46,449 bases of DNA from Sphingobium sp. C100 (GCF_000508185.1 NZ_AYOY01000149.1:1-46449), one strand, 5' to 3'; positions 30,190 through 39,129 are shown, counted from the first letter of the stretch. Notes: generated by a model not told the origin, from the sequence alone. Numbers and translations: made by a program.

Positions 30190-30554
30190 TCGAGTGCTCC
30201 CTTCTTCCACGCATAGACGAGGCCGAGCACCAGTTCGCCTATGAAAATCATCATCGTCGCCCAGCCGGCCCAGCCGATCTGGTCGAGGCTCACCGCCCAC
30301 GGAAAGAGAAACGCCGCTTCCAGATCGAAGATGATGAACAGGATGGCGACGAGGTAGAAGCGCACGTCGAACTGGCTGCGCGGCTCTTCGAAAGCGGGGA
30401 AACCGCATTCATATTCGGAGAGCTTTGCAGGATCGGGCTGATGCGCACCCGTCAAGCGACCCACCAGCATCGGTAGGAAGACGAAGGTGCCGGAAAGCAG
30501 CAAGGCTATCCCGAGAAAGATCAGGATCGGCAGATATTGGGCAAGATCGACCAA
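30180..30554 (-). CDS. nuoA: NADH-quinone oxidoreductase subunit A
   Basis: First gene of the complex I operon: a 124-residue, three-helix membrane subunit near the quinone channel. Typical motifs are [13 protein letters not shown] and [21 protein letters not shown], which carries buried acidic residues. The start is TTG at 30554 with AGGGGA upstream, giving (M)[12 protein letters not shown]. The operon promoter should lie in the roughly 90 bases between this start and the suhB terminator; no consensus was clear to me. Confidence 0.95.
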   Translation of the reverse strand: MVDLAQYLPILIFLGIALLLSGTFVFLPMLVGRLTGAHQPDPAKLSEYECGFPAFEEPRSQFDVRFYLVAILFIIFDLEAAFLFPWAVSLDQIGWAGWATMMIFIGELVLGLVYAWKKGALDWE

Positions 30555-30643
30555 CGGATTCCCCTGGGCGAAAAGGTTTGTGGGCGCGCTTTAGGCCTGC
30601 TGCATATGCGAAGCAAGGGGCCAAGGGCATGAGAATGAATCGC

Positions 30644-30673
30644 AAAAAGGCCAAGTGCTTGAAGCGCTTGGCC
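30644..30673 (-). terminator. Intrinsic terminator downstream of suhB-like gene
   Basis: On the minus strand GGCCAAGCGCTTCAAGCAC-TTGGCC folds into a stem (GGCCAAG with CTTGGCC and an extended imperfect middle), followed by TTTTT (30644-30648). It lies 10 bases past the suhB stop and separates it from the nuo operon reading the same way. Confidence 0.8.
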
Positions 30674-30683
30674 TAGATGGACC

Positions 30684-31499
30684 TTAGCGCAGTGCGCTGG
30701 CGACCAGCTTGTGCAATTTACTATGGATCGCGTCGTTGCCGGCGATCACTTCCTTGCGCTCGATCATCTGCTCGCCGCCACGAAAATCGCTGACGAAGCC
30801 GCCCGCTTCACGCACCAGCAACAACCCGGCCGCCACGTCCCAGGGCTGAAGCCCGCTTTCCCAATAGCCATCATAGCGGCCAGAGGCGACATGAGCGAGG
30901 TCCAGCGAAGCGGCGCCGAAACGACGGATACCCGCTATAGACGGCGCCACGGCGCCGAAGATGCGCGTCCATTGCACCATGTCGCCATGGCCCATGAAGG
31001 GTATGCCGGTCGCGATTACGCAATCGGCCATGTCGCGTCGCGCCGACACGCGCAGCCGCTGGTCATGGCGCCACGCACCCCGGCTTTTTTCCGCCCAGTA
31101 GCTTTCGTCGGTGGCGGGCTGATAGATCAGGCCGGTCGTCACTTCGCGCTTGTTGCCGCCATAGAGCGGTTCTTCGACGGCGATGGAAATGGCGAAGTGC
31201 GGGATGCCGTGAAGGAAGTTGGTGGTGCCGTCCAACGGGTCGATGATCCAGCGCGGCTTGGTCGGATCGCCGGCGATCTCCCCGCCTTCTTCCAGCAGAA
31301 AGCCCCAATCGGGCCGCGCCTTCTGCAATTCCTCGACCAGCGTTTTTTCCGCCTGCTGGTCGGCCTTCGACACGAAATCCGCCGGTCCCTTGCGGCTGAC
31401 CTGAAGATGCTCGACTTCGCCAAAGTCGCGACGCAGCTTGGCGCCCGCCTTGCGCGCGGCGCGTTCCATGACGGTGAGAAGGCCGGAATGCGATACCAT
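30684..31499 (-). CDS. suhB: Inositol monophosphatase family protein (SuhB-like)
   Basis: A Mg-dependent, Li-sensitive phosphatase of the IMPase/FBPase fold, 271 residues. The metal-binding signature IDPLDGTTNFLHGIP is complete, preceded by LLEEGGEIAG with the catalytic Glu residues and followed by the C-terminal WDVAAGLLLVREAGG. It probably hydrolyses inositol-1-phosphate or a related sugar phosphate; SuhB in enterobacteria also acts with the Nus factors on rRNA transcription. A purine-rich GGAG site precedes the ATG at 31499. A terminator follows. Confidence 0.93.
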   Translation of the reverse strand: MVSHSGLLTVMERAARKAGAKLRRDFGEVEHLQVSRKGPADFVSKADQQAEKTLVEELQKARPDWGFLLEEGGEIAGDPTKPRWIIDPLDGTTNFLHGIPHFAISIAVEEPLYGGNKREVTTGLIYQPATDESYWAEKSRGAWRHDQRLRVSARRDMADCVIATGIPFMGHGDMVQWTRIFGAVAPSIAGIRRFGAASLDLAHVASGRYDGYWESGLQPWDVAAGLLLVREAGGFVSDFRGGEQMIERKEVIAGNDAIHSKLHKLVASALR

Positions 31500-31537
31500 A
31501 TCTGTTCTCCGCCGCCCGATCGAGGCGGCCTGTTTGA

Positions 31538-31891
31538 TTATTTCTGCGGGGCGGGCTTGGCCGCCGCGGCGGGACGGTAACCACAGGCGCCGGCGATCAC
31601 AGCCAGCATCTGCGAGGGATCCTTGCGATCGACCTTGCCGGGGTTGGCGGCGACCACCTTGTCCACGGCGGCGCTGACCTGCGATACCGAATTACTGTAG
31701 AGGCATTCGAACAGCTTGTTCTTCACCGGCTGTTCGACCTCATTCGACTGAAGCGCGCTGCTGATAATCCGCAGGACGAATGCCGCATTGTCGAGCTGGG
31801 CCTTCGAAGGCCCAGCCTGCGCATGAAGCGCGGCCGGCAGGAGGCCGATCGCCAGCGTCGCCGCCAGCAGCTTGCCGCGCCCCGCCCGCAT
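31538..31891 (-). CDS. Small secreted protein of unknown function
   Basis: A 117-residue protein with a clear Sec signal peptide ([18 protein letters not shown]...ALHAQA, cleavage near residue 25). The mature part of about 90 residues is helical and contains two cysteines (ECLYSN and AGACGYRP), which could form a disulfide in the periplasm. It ends in an Ala/Lys/Pro-rich tail. I do not recognise a named family. The start ATG at 31891 shares one base with the efp stop (TGATG), so it is co-translated with efp. Confidence 0.75.
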   Translation of the reverse strand: MRAGRGKLLAATLAIGLLPAALHAQAGPSKAQLDNAAFVLRIISSALQSNEVEQPVKNKLFECLYSNSVSQVSAAVDKVVAANPGKVDRKDPSQMLAVIAGACGYRPAAAAKPAPQK

Positions 31892-32454
31892 CACTCGGCC
31901 CGCTTCACATATTCGCGGGCATAGACATCGACCACGATGCGGGTTCCGCTGACGATGTGCGGCGGCACCATGACGCGCACGCCGTTGTCGAGGATGGCGG
32001 GCTTGTAGCTGGCCGATGCGGTCTGCCCCTTCACCACGGCGTCGGCTTCGACCACGGTTGCTTCGATCGTGTCGGGCAGTTGCACCGAAATCGGGCGCTC
32101 TTCATACATTTCCAGCGTCACTTCCATGCCGTCCTGGAGGAAGTCGGCCGCATCGCCCAGCAATTCGGTGGCCAGGTTGATCTGCTCGTAGGTTTCCTGG
32201 TCCATGAAGACGAGCATGTCGCCTTCGGCATAGAGATACTGGAAATCCTTGGTGTCGAGGCGGATGCGCTCGACGGTTTCGGCCGATCGGAAACGGACAT
32301 TGTTCTTGCGGCCGTCGATCAGGTTCTTGAGTTCCACCTGCATATAGGCACCGCCCTTGCCGGGCTGGGTGTGCTGGATCTTGACGGCGCGCCACAGGCT
32401 TCCGTCATATTCGATGTTGTTGCCGGGACGAATCTCGACGCCGCTGATCTTCAT
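31891..32454 (-). CDS. efp: Elongation factor P
   Basis: Relieves ribosome stalling at proline runs. The 187-residue protein has the KOW-like domain I with the tip loop [10 protein letters not shown], Lys33 being the position modified in other bacteria, then two OB domains ending [24 protein letters not shown]. The ATG at 32454 gives the standard [12 protein letters not shown] start. The proline-rich NuoC tail (five consecutive Pro) encoded nearby is a possible client. Confidence 0.97.
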   Translation of the reverse strand: MKISGVEIRPGNNIEYDGSLWRAVKIQHTQPGKGGAYMQVELKNLIDGRKNNVRFRSAETVERIRLDTKDFQYLYAEGDMLVFMDQETYEQINLATELLGDAADFLQDGMEVTLEMYEERPISVQLPDTIEATVVEADAVVKGQTASASYKPAILDNGVRVMVPPHIVSGTRIVVDVYAREYVKRAE

Positions 32455-32612
32455 GGGAAGAGCCTGCCTATATGTCTGGATGGATAAAGAGCCGACCTCT
32501 TGCGAGGCTGGGCGCGCCTTTACCTCCGGACGGGCGCGAGGGCAAGGGGGCGGAACTTCCCTAACTTCGCGCGTATCGCGAGTCGATGACGCCGCGCGCG
32601 CCGTGGCGCACC

Positions 32613-33185
32613 TCAGCGCGGCATGAGCAACGGGTAGGGATTGATCGCGCGGCCGCCATACCAAGCGTCTCCCGGCCGCATGACATGGATGGCGAAATGG
32701 AGGTGAGGGGCGGAGGGATCGGCATTGCCGCTGCTGCCGACCGTCCCGATCCGCTGGCCCCGGCGCAGCGCCTGCCCTTCACGCAACCCGGCGGCATAGC
32801 TGTCCAGATGCGCATAATAATAGAGCAGCCGCCCGTCGGACGAGCGTTCATACAGGGTGCGGCCGCCCTCATCGCTCCAGAACAGCTTTTCGACGCGGCC
32901 GTCGGCGGCGGCCAGCACCGCCCTGCCCCGTGCCGCCATGATGTCGATCGCGTCATGCGGACGCGCGCCGCTGGCGCGGGCCTGGGTAAAACTGTCGCTC
33001 AATGCGGACGGCGGCACGCCTTCGACCGGGATCAGCAGCGCCGCATGGGAAACGGGAGCGGAACGAGCCGACTCGCGGGGCTTCGACGGCGGCGCGTCGA
33101 CCGGGACAATGCGCACGCAGAAATGCGCGAAAGCGACGCAAAGCAGCAGGGCAAGGACGCCCCCGCCCCACAGTCGCCCGTTCAT
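32613..33185 (-). CDS. Membrane-anchored M23-type peptidase
   Basis: A 190-residue protein with an N-terminal membrane anchor or signal ([18 protein letters not shown]), a linker, and a LytM/M23 domain. Zinc-binding positions are present: H77-xxx-D81 in [10 protein letters not shown]126 in YYAHLDSY and H161-L-H163 in [10 protein letters not shown]. It should therefore be a metal-binding endopeptidase that cuts peptidoglycan cross-links. The first motif lacks the usual Gly (HxGxD), so activity is likely but not certain. The ATG overlaps the L,D-transpeptidase stop (ATGA), linking the two cell-wall enzymes. Confidence 0.88.
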   Translation of the reverse strand: MNGRLWGGGVLALLLCVAFAHFCVRIVPVDAPPSKPRESARSAPVSHAALLIPVEGVPPSALSDSFTQARASGARPHDAIDIMAARGRAVLAAADGRVEKLFWSDEGGRTLYERSSDGRLLYYYAHLDSYAAGLREGQALRRGQRIGTVGSSGNADPSAPHLHFAIHVMRPGDAWYGGRAINPYPLLMPR

Positions 33186-34276
33186 GCCTGGAATTTCGCC
33201 TTCACCCCGGTCTTCACCATCTGGGCGAGCCGCGCGGCATCCCAGTTGGTCAGGCGGATACAGCCATGGCTTTCGGTGCGGCCGATGGTCTGGGGCTCGG
33301 GCGTGCCGTGAATGCCGTAATGGTCCTTGGACAGGTCGATCCACACCACGCCGACCGGGCCGTTGGGGCCGGGCTTCAGCACAGCCTTTTCATCCTTCGA
33401 ACCGGAATCCCAGAACAGGTCGGGATTATAATGGAAGTCGGGATTGCGACTGACACCCTTGATCGTCCATTCGCCGATCGGCAGCGGGTCGTGCTGCGAT
33501 CCGGTCGTCACCGGGAATTGCGCAATCATGCGGTCGTCCGCATTATAAACCTTCAGCAATCCTTCCGACTTGTCGACCACGATATGGTCGGCCTGCGGCT
33601 GATCCTTCGCCACGCCCAGGCTGGCGAGGGTCTCGCCCCAGCCGCGCTCGTCGCCCTCGATCCTGGCCACGGGCTGGTTCTCGATCGCCGGCACGCGAAC
33701 GGTCGCACCCGCGGCGATCTTCGTGTCCGGCGGATTCATCGCGGTCAGCGCTTCGGGCGTGGTATGGAAACGCTCGGCCAGTTTTTCCAGCAGGTTGCGA
33801 TAGGTGAGCGCGGGCAGGCTCGCTTTTTCGCTCATCCCGTTGGGGATGTCGAAAAAGGGACCGCGCGCGAAACCCTCGGGAATTTTCACCAGCCATGTGG
33901 ACGGCCGAGCCTCCCCCTCCAACAGGGCGATCCCCGTCTTCCGGTCATATTCGCCTGTAACGGGGAGCCGGTTCGCCTGTTGAAAACCGCGCAGCGCCGA
34001 CTTGAAACTCATCCCGTCCTTGCCGTCGATGACGCCGGGCGAAAAGCCCCGGCGATCCAGCGCCACCTGGGCCTGCAAGGTGGGACTGGCCTGCCAGGCA
34101 TTTTGCTCGCGCACGATGTCGAACGCATAGTCGCCATTGCGGTCCGGCGACGCTGCCGTGGCATGACCTTGATAAGCGGCGTTGGCCGCCGGCTGGCTTT
34201 CATTGGCGTCGGTGACCGACACGTCGCAGGCGCCGCACAAAAGAGCGGCAAGAAGCAGATGGTTTCGCAAGGACAT
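33182..34276 (-). CDS. L,D-transpeptidase (YkuD family)
   Basis: The 364-residue envelope protein makes 3-3 peptidoglycan cross-links or attaches proteins to the wall. It has an N-terminal export signal with a possible lipobox (LLCGAC, Cys17). A peptidoglycan-binding domain (about 65-120, with RRGFSPGVIDGKDG and ALRGFQQANRLPVTGEYD) and a LysM-like stretch (157-197) follow. The YkuD catalytic domain has H323 in GIHGTPEP and SHGCIRL, with catalytic Cys339. The start at 34276 follows GGAGAG. It is upstream of, and translationally coupled to, the M23-type gene. Confidence 0.93.
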   Translation of the reverse strand: MSLRNHLLLAALLCGACDVSVTDANESQPAANAAYQGHATAASPDRNGDYAFDIVREQNAWQASPTLQAQVALDRRGFSPGVIDGKDGMSFKSALRGFQQANRLPVTGEYDRKTGIALLEGEARPSTWLVKIPEGFARGPFFDIPNGMSEKASLPALTYRNLLEKLAERFHTTPEALTAMNPPDTKIAAGATVRVPAIENQPVARIEGDERGWGETLASLGVAKDQPQADHIVVDKSEGLLKVYNADDRMIAQFPVTTGSQHDPLPIGEWTIKGVSRNPDFHYNPDLFWDSGSKDEKAVLKPGPNGPVGVVWIDLSKDHYGIHGTPEPQTIGRTESHGCIRLTNWDAARLAQMVKTGVKAKFQA

Positions 34277-34332
34277 TCTCTCCGTTCGGTCAGGCCAAGA
34301 GAACGCGCGAACGGGCGGAAGGGTGCGAAGTG

Positions 34333-34773
34333 TCAAAGCAAGGCGGCAAGTCCCGCGCGCACGGCCCCGCCATCGGGAAGCCCGGCGTCGATTTCGCCAT
34401 GCACGGCGATCCAGACGGGCATCGCCCGCGCGAGCATCGCCCGCCCGGCGTCGGTCAGTTGGAGTCGGCGCACCCGGCGGTCATCGGTGTCGATCGCCTG
34501 CCCGACCAACCCATTCCGCTCCAGCGGCTTGAGATTGGCGGTTAGGGTCGTGCGATCCATGGCCAGAAGTTGCGCAACCGATCCGACCGAAGGCGGCTGC
34601 GGCCGATTGAGCGCATTCAGCAGCGAAAATTGTCCGCTGGTCAGACCCAGCGGCCGGAACGCCTCGTCAAAGCGCCGCGACAGGGCGCGGGCGGCCCGCT
34701 GGGCCGCCAGGCACAGACAATGGTCGCGCACGAAAAGCGTCTGTTCATTGGGAACGAGCGGATATTTTGACAT
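34333..34773 (-). CDS. MarR family transcriptional regulator
   Basis: A winged-helix regulator of 146 residues. The N-terminal helix has HCLCLAAQRAARAL with Cys19 and Cys21, the wHTH core is GLTSGQFSLLNAL...VAQLLAMDRTTLTANLKPLERNGLV, and the wing is TDDRRVRRLQLTDAG. MarR proteins dimerise on palindromes and release DNA on ligand or thiol oxidation. The paired cysteines suggest a redox or electrophile signal, though this is inference. It is divergent from the glutathione transferase gene and likely represses both. Confidence 0.9.
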   Translation of the reverse strand: MSKYPLVPNEQTLFVRDHCLCLAAQRAARALSRRFDEAFRPLGLTSGQFSLLNALNRPQPPSVGSVAQLLAMDRTTLTANLKPLERNGLVGQAIDTDDRRVRRLQLTDAGRAMLARAMPVWIAVHGEIDAGLPDGGAVRAGLAALL

Positions 34774-34784
34774 GCCATATTTAT

Positions 34785-34796
34785 GTTGATATCAAC
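34785..34796. promoter_or_regulatory. Perfect palindrome, probable MarR operator
   Basis: GTTGATATCAAC is a perfect 12-base palindrome in the 60-base space between the divergent marR and glutathione transferase starts. It lies 12 bases before marR and 38 bases before the transferase start. Position, size and AT-rich centre fit a MarR dimer site that would block both promoters. Confidence 0.65.
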
Positions 34797-34833
34797 TTAT
34801 TTAGTCAAGAGTCGTTCGAAAAGGAGCCTGACG

Positions 34834-35505
34834 ATGCCCATCGATCCCCAATCCGATATCGAGATTACCGGCTTTGCCTGGGTGCCCGACTTTGCGCGCG
34901 GTTTCGTGCGTGACCTGCGCCCCCGCTGGGCCTGTGAGGAAGCGGGCCTGTCCTATCGGGAACGGCTGATCGATTTCGACACCGCCAAAGGGGCGGATTA
35001 TCGTCAGGAGCAGCCGTTCGGACAGGTGCCCGCCTATCGCGACGCGGAAGTGCAGATGTTTGAAAGCGGCGCGATGGTGCTGCGCATCGCCGAACAATCG
35101 GACGGGCTGATGCCGCGCGATGCGGCCGGGCGCTACCGTGTGCTTACCTGGGTGACGGCCGCGCTCAACAGCGTCGAACCCTTCGTGTTCGACCTGGTCA
35201 ATATCGACACGTTCAACAAGGATGCCGAATGGGGTCGCCTGCGCCGCCCGCAGGTCATCGAGACCTTGCGCGGCCGCCTGAACAGCCTGTCGGACTGGCT
35301 AGGCGACAAACACTATCTGGAGAGCAATTTCACCGCCGCCGACATCATCATGGCGACGGTGTTGCGCGAAGTGTCCGACGAGGCGCTGATGGCGGAGTTC
35401 CCCACCCTGTCGGCCTATCGCGACCGCTGTATGGAGCGCCCCGCCTTCCGCCGGGCCATGGACGCGCAACTGGCCTCCTTCGCGCCTGATCCCGTGCCGG
35501 TCTAA
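34834..35505 (+). CDS. Glutathione S-transferase family protein
   Basis: A 223-residue soluble enzyme with an N-terminal thioredoxin-like domain ([22 protein letters not shown], then [11 protein letters not shown] with the cis-Pro and [13 protein letters not shown] with the glutathione-binding Glu-Ser) and an all-helical C-terminal domain with [13 protein letters not shown]. It likely conjugates or reduces electrophiles with glutathione. ATG at 34834 is preceded by AAGGAG (34821-34826). It is divergent from marR and its stop overlaps the convergent thiE stop by a few bases. Confidence 0.92.
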   Translation: MPIDPQSDIEITGFAWVPDFARGFVRDLRPRWACEEAGLSYRERLIDFDTAKGADYRQEQPFGQVPAYRDAEVQMFESGAMVLRIAEQSDGLMPRDAAGRYRVLTWVTAALNSVEPFVFDLVNIDTFNKDAEWGRLRRPQVIETLRGRLNSLSDWLGDKHYLESNFTAADIIMATVLREVSDEALMAEFPTLSAYRDRCMERPAFRRAMDAQLASFAPDPVPV

Positions 35506-36191
35506 CCCCCCAGAACAGCGCCGAAGGCGGCGACGCCTGCCTTCGGCGCTTCGGGATGATTCCACACCGCCCCGCTCACCGCGAGGAAATCGGCGCCGGC
35601 GGCGATCAGCGGCGCGGCGTTGGCGGGAGTGATGCCGCCGATCGCGACGCAGGGCAGTTCGAACAATGTCGTCCACCAGCCCAGAATCGACGGATCAGGC
35701 CGGTGGGCGGTTTCCTTGGTCGTGGTGGGGTAGAAGGCGCCAAAGGCGACATAGTCGGCCCCCGCCTCACCCGCTTCCATCGCCAAATGACGACTGTCAT
35801 GGCAGGTGATGCCGATCTGCACCTTTGGCCCCAGCAGCTTGCGCGCGGCTTTCGGATCGCCATCCCCCTGCCCCAGATGCACGCCATCCGCGCCGAGCCG
35901 ATGCGCGAGTTCAGCGCTGTCGTTGAGGATGAACGCCACCTCGCGTTCGGCGCAAAGCGCCTGTAACGGCGCGGCCGCGCGCGCGATCGCGTCATCGTCC
36001 AGCCCCTTCAGGCGCAACTGGAAGGCCGCGACCTTGCCGCCGTCGAACGCGGCCGCCAGCCGAGCGACGAAGCCATCGTCGATCGCGGGCGGCGAGATGA
36101 GATAGAGTTGGCAGGCCGGGCGAAAGCCCTGCTGGAACTGGTCGGCAAATTGCGGGTCGAGCGCCAGCTCTTCTTCAGTGAAATCGGTCAT
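35502..36191 (-). CDS. thiE: Thiamine phosphate synthase
   Basis: Couples the pyrimidine and thiazole phosphates to make thiamine phosphate. The protein is a TIM barrel of 229 residues with an N-terminal extension of about 30 residues. Family motifs are AAFQLRLKG (diphosphate-binding Lys/Arg), [33 protein letters not shown] and [15 protein letters not shown] replaces the more usual SxH in the GxSxH segment, within normal ThiE variation. The gene is monocistronic on the minus strand between two plus-strand genes. Confidence 0.93.
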   Translation of the reverse strand: MTDFTEEELALDPQFADQFQQGFRPACQLYLISPPAIDDGFVARLAAAFDGGKVAAFQLRLKGLDDDAIARAAAPLQALCAEREVAFILNDSAELAHRLGADGVHLGQGDGDPKAARKLLGPKVQIGITCHDSRHLAMEAGEAGADYVAFGAFYPTTTKETAHRPDPSILGWWTTLFELPCVAIGGITPANAAPLIAAGADFLAVSGAVWNHPEAPKAGVAAFGAVLGG

Positions 36192-36292
36192 GCGCGCCTT
36201 ATAGCCGCTCCGTCGCGCGCGCCAAGGGCGGCTATGGCAGGCCCGCTGCGGCGCTGATAGAGGAAGGCGCTCATAATCAAGGGGACATCATC

Positions 36293-37417
36293 ATGCGCCA
36301 TGCCTTCGCCATCCTGTTGCTGATGTCCGCCGCGCCCGCGCTGGCCCGGGATGAGGTGCGGCCGCGCGCGCGGGATGCCGGCGTGGTCGTGGGCATCCTC
36401 CAGCCCGGACCGCTCAACGCGATCACCGATGTCGCGGGCGTGACGGTCGGCCAGGTGACGCTGCCGCGCAGCCATGACGTCAACACCGGCGTCACCGCCA
36501 TCCTGCCGCATGGCGGCAACCTGTTCCAGGACAAGGTGCCGGCGGGCTTCGTCGCCTATAATGCGTTCGGCAAATTCATGGGATCGACGCAGGTCGCGGA
36601 ACTGGGCGAGGTCGAGACGCCGATCCTGCTGACCAACACGCTGAACGTCGCGGAGGCCGGCGCGGCGGCGATCGAATGGACGCTGGCGCAACCGGGCAAT
36701 GAGGATGTGCGATCGGTCAATGCCGTGGTGGGCGAAACCAATGACGGGATGCTCAACGATATTCGCGGTCGCCATGTGACCATCGCCGACGCCCGCCGCG
36801 CGATCGAGAGCGCGAAGGCCGGCCCGGTCGAGGAAGGCGCCGTCGGCGCGGGCACGGGCACGGTCGCCTTCGGCTTCAAGGCGGGGATCGGGACGTCATC
36901 GCGCCTGTTGCCCGCCGCGCTGGGCGGCTGGCGCGTCGGCGTGCTGGTGCAGGCCAATTATGGCGGGGTTCTGACCATCGCAGGCGTGCCGGTGGGCGTG
37001 AAGCTTGGCCGCTACGACTATCGCCAGCAGGTGGAGGGGAAAAAGGCCGATGGCTCCGTCGTGATCGTGATCGCGACCGACGCGCCGCTGTCCGATCGCA
37101 ACCTGCGCCGGGTCGCCGAGCGCGCCTTTGGCGGCATCGCGCGGACCGGCTCCAGCTTTTCCAACGGGTCGGGCGACTATGCCGTCGCCTTTTCCACCAA
37201 TGCGGCGGTGCGGCGAACGGCGGCGAAACGCGATCAGGTGGCGGCGGTCGAGGATCTGCCCAATGACCGCATGTCGCCCCTGTTCCAGGCCGTGATCGAA
37301 GCCACCGAGGAAGCGGTGCTCAACGCCCTGTTCAAGGCGCAAAGGGTGGAAGGGCACCGGGGGACGGCGGAGGCGCTGCCGCTCGATCAGGTACTGCCGA
37401 TGCTGAAGGGGCGTTAG
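36293..37417 (+). CDS. DmpA/BapA-type aminopeptidase (peptidase family S58), exported
   Basis: A 374-residue Ntn-hydrolase-like protein with a Sec signal peptide (MRHAFAILLLMSAAPALA). NAITDVAGVTVGQVTL and NTGVTAILPHGGN mark the S58 start. These enzymes cleave themselves before a Ser that becomes the N-terminal nucleophile. Here Gly254-Ser255 in KADGSVVIVIATDAPLSD fits that site. The family includes the D-/L-aminopeptidase DmpA and BapA, which cleaves beta-peptides and was found in sphingomonads. A likely role is release of N-terminal or beta-amino residues in the periplasm. AAGGGGA precedes the ATG. Confidence 0.9.
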   Translation: MRHAFAILLLMSAAPALARDEVRPRARDAGVVVGILQPGPLNAITDVAGVTVGQVTLPRSHDVNTGVTAILPHGGNLFQDKVPAGFVAYNAFGKFMGSTQVAELGEVETPILLTNTLNVAEAGAAAIEWTLAQPGNEDVRSVNAVVGETNDGMLNDIRGRHVTIADARRAIESAKAGPVEEGAVGAGTGTVAFGFKAGIGTSSRLLPAALGGWRVGVLVQANYGGVLTIAGVPVGVKLGRYDYRQQVEGKKADGSVVIVIATDAPLSDRNLRRVAERAFGGIARTGSSFSNGSGDYAVAFSTNAAVRRTAAKRDQVAAVEDLPNDRMSPLFQAVIEATEEAVLNALFKAQRVEGHRGTAEALPLDQVLPMLKGR

Positions 37418-37428
37418 GCGGCTGGGTC

Positions 37429-37446
37429 GGGCGGATCGCTCCGCCC
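37429..37446. terminator. Hairpin between convergent genes
   Basis: GGGCGGA-TCGC-TCCGCCC is a perfect 7-bp GC stem in the 45-base gap between the convergent S58 peptidase and aldolase genes. There is no U-tract, so it may act as a weak or Rho-assisted terminator for both strands. Confidence 0.5.
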
Positions 37447-37462
37447 GGCGCCTTCCATGAAA

Positions 37463-38368
37463 TCAGGCCGCGACCGGCTGCTTGGCGACCGAGGCGCCGT
37501 GGATCTCGTCGATCGCCTCGCCAAGTGCAGCGTCAAATTCCGCGTCGGTCATCTGATGGCGCAGATCATTGAGCAGCGCGCGGCTGAAGCTGGCGATGAT
37601 GCCGCGATTCTTGGCCAGTTCGGCGCAGGCTTCGGTGCGGCTGAACCCGCCCGACAGGGCGACGACGCGCAGCACCTTGGGATGATCGACCAGCGGGTCG
37701 AACAGGCCGGGCCTGGCGGGGAGCGACAGCTTGAGCATCACCTGCTCGCCGTCCGGCAGGGCATCGAGATTCTTGAGGATTTCCTCAAGCAGGATCGCAT
37801 CAGCGTCGGCGCGTTCGGGCGACTTGATGTTCACTTCGGGTTCGATGATCGGCATCAGCCCGCCGGCCAGCACCTGACGGCCGATGTCGAACTGCTGCGC
37901 CACCACGGCGGCGATGCCCTCGCGATTGGCAAGGTTGACGACCGAGCGTTCCTTGGTGCCGAACACGCCCAGCCCCTTGGCGCGGGCAAGCAGCGCATCG
38001 AGGCCCGGATTGGGCTTCATCAGCTGGACGCCGTTCGCTTCTTCCTCAAGGCCCTTGTCGATCTTGATGAAGGGCACGACGCCGCGTTCGATCAGGGCCG
38101 CCGGGGTCGGCTTGCCATCGACGGTGCCGTCCATGGTGCGTTCGAACAGGATCGCGCCCAACACCTTCTCTCCACTGAAGGCAGGCGAGGTGATGATGCG
38201 GCTGCGCATCGCGTGGATCAGGCCGAACATTTCCTCGTCGGTGGACCAGGCGCCTTCATCGACGCCATAGCCCTTGAGCGCCTTGGGCGTCGAACCGCCG
38301 CTCTGGTCGAGCGCGGCGATGAAGCCGTTTCCGGCCGCGATCTTCTGCTTCATGTCCTGATCCAGCAT
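37463..38368 (-). CDS. fda: Fructose-bisphosphate aldolase class I
   Basis: Splits fructose-1,6-bisphosphate into two triose phosphates without a metal. The 301-residue protein starts MLDQDMKQKIAAGNGFIAA and has LDQSGGSTPKAL, ILFERTMDG, GVVPFIKIDKGL and PIIEPEV. EQVMLKLSLP carries Lys213, which aligns with the Schiff-base Lys of class I aldolases. A GTG two codons upstream is an alternative start. Together with tkt, gap and pgk further along the same strand it makes up a glycolytic/pentose-phosphate set. Confidence 0.95.
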   Translation of the reverse strand: MLDQDMKQKIAAGNGFIAALDQSGGSTPKALKGYGVDEGAWSTDEEMFGLIHAMRSRIITSPAFSGEKVLGAILFERTMDGTVDGKPTPAALIERGVVPFIKIDKGLEEEANGVQLMKPNPGLDALLARAKGLGVFGTKERSVVNLANREGIAAVVAQQFDIGRQVLAGGLMPIIEPEVNIKSPERADADAILLEEILKNLDALPDGEQVMLKLSLPARPGLFDPLVDHPKVLRVVALSGGFSRTEACAELAKNRGIIASFSRALLNDLRHQMTDAEFDAALGEAIDEIHGASVAKQPVAA

Positions 38369-38587
38369 CTGCACATACCTTCGCTATTGGCGCGGCCCCT
38401 CCGGCAGCGCGGAATTCGCGCGGCCCGCACCGGGATGCCGTCGACAGGCCGCAATGCGCAAGACCCTCCGCCCCGCGCTCCTTGGCTGTTAGCGAGGCCC
38501 ATGCCGCACCGCAAGAATGATCGCAGCGCCGCGCTTCCCTATCGGATGCCGGTTTGGTAGCAGCGAGCAAGACATGGGGGGACGGGC

Positions 38588-39094
38588 ATGAAGATGGGGA
38601 ACCGCGCGATATCGGCGGCGACGGCGGCGCTGGTGTGGATGGCGGCACCGGCTGCGGCCGCGCCCAAGGCGGTGATCGGGGCGCCTGCGCCTTCGTTTGA
38701 ACTGACTCTGGTCGATGGCGGAAAAATATCGCTTGCCGACCTCAAGGGCCAGGTGGTCGTGCTCAATTTCTGGGCGACCTGGTGCGTTCCCTGTCGCACG
38801 GAACTGCCGACCCTCGACAGCTATTATGCCGTGCAGGGAAAGCATGGGCTCAAGGTCTTCGCGATCACGACGCAGGATTCGGTGCCGATCGGCCAGCTGA
38901 AAAAACTGTTCGCGGCGATGCACATGCCTTCGGTGCGGCGGATCAAAGGCCCCTATGGCCCGCTGACCGGCGTGCCGACCAACTTCATCATCGATCGCGC
39001 CGGCGTGCTGCGCTACGCCAAGTCCGGCGCGTTCGATCTGAATGCGCTCAACACATTGCTGGTGCCGCTGTTGAAGGAGAAGGCGCCGCAATAG
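38588..39094 (+). CDS. TlpA/ResA-like thiol-disulfide oxidoreductase
   Basis: A 168-residue periplasmic thioredoxin-fold protein. The N-terminal signal (ISAATAALVWMAAPAAAA) is followed by GAPAPSFELTLVDGGKISLADLKGQVVVLNFWATWCVPC in its usual layout, with the redox pair C66 and C69 (CVPC), and by GVPTNFIIDRAG containing the cis-Pro. Such proteins reduce apocytochrome c or other secreted thiols. No cytochrome-maturation gene is adjacent, so the substrate is open. A strong terminator follows. Confidence 0.92.
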   Translation: MKMGNRAISAATAALVWMAAPAAAAPKAVIGAPAPSFELTLVDGGKISLADLKGQVVVLNFWATWCVPCRTELPTLDSYYAVQGKHGLKVFAITTQDSVPIGQLKKLFAAMHMPSVRRIKGPYGPLTGVPTNFIIDRAGVLRYAKSGAFDLNALNTLLVPLLKEKAPQ

Positions 39095-39096
39095 AA

Positions 39097-39129
39097 AAGG
39101 GCGACGCACCGCGCCGCCCTTCCCTTTTT
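39097..39129 (+). terminator. Bidirectional intrinsic terminator
   Basis: AAGGGCG (39097-39103) pairs with CGCCCTT (39115-39121), followed by CCCTTTTT on the plus strand. On the minus strand the stem is followed by TTTTC. It lies between the convergent TlpA-like and slipin genes and touches the slipin stop codon. Confidence 0.8.
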
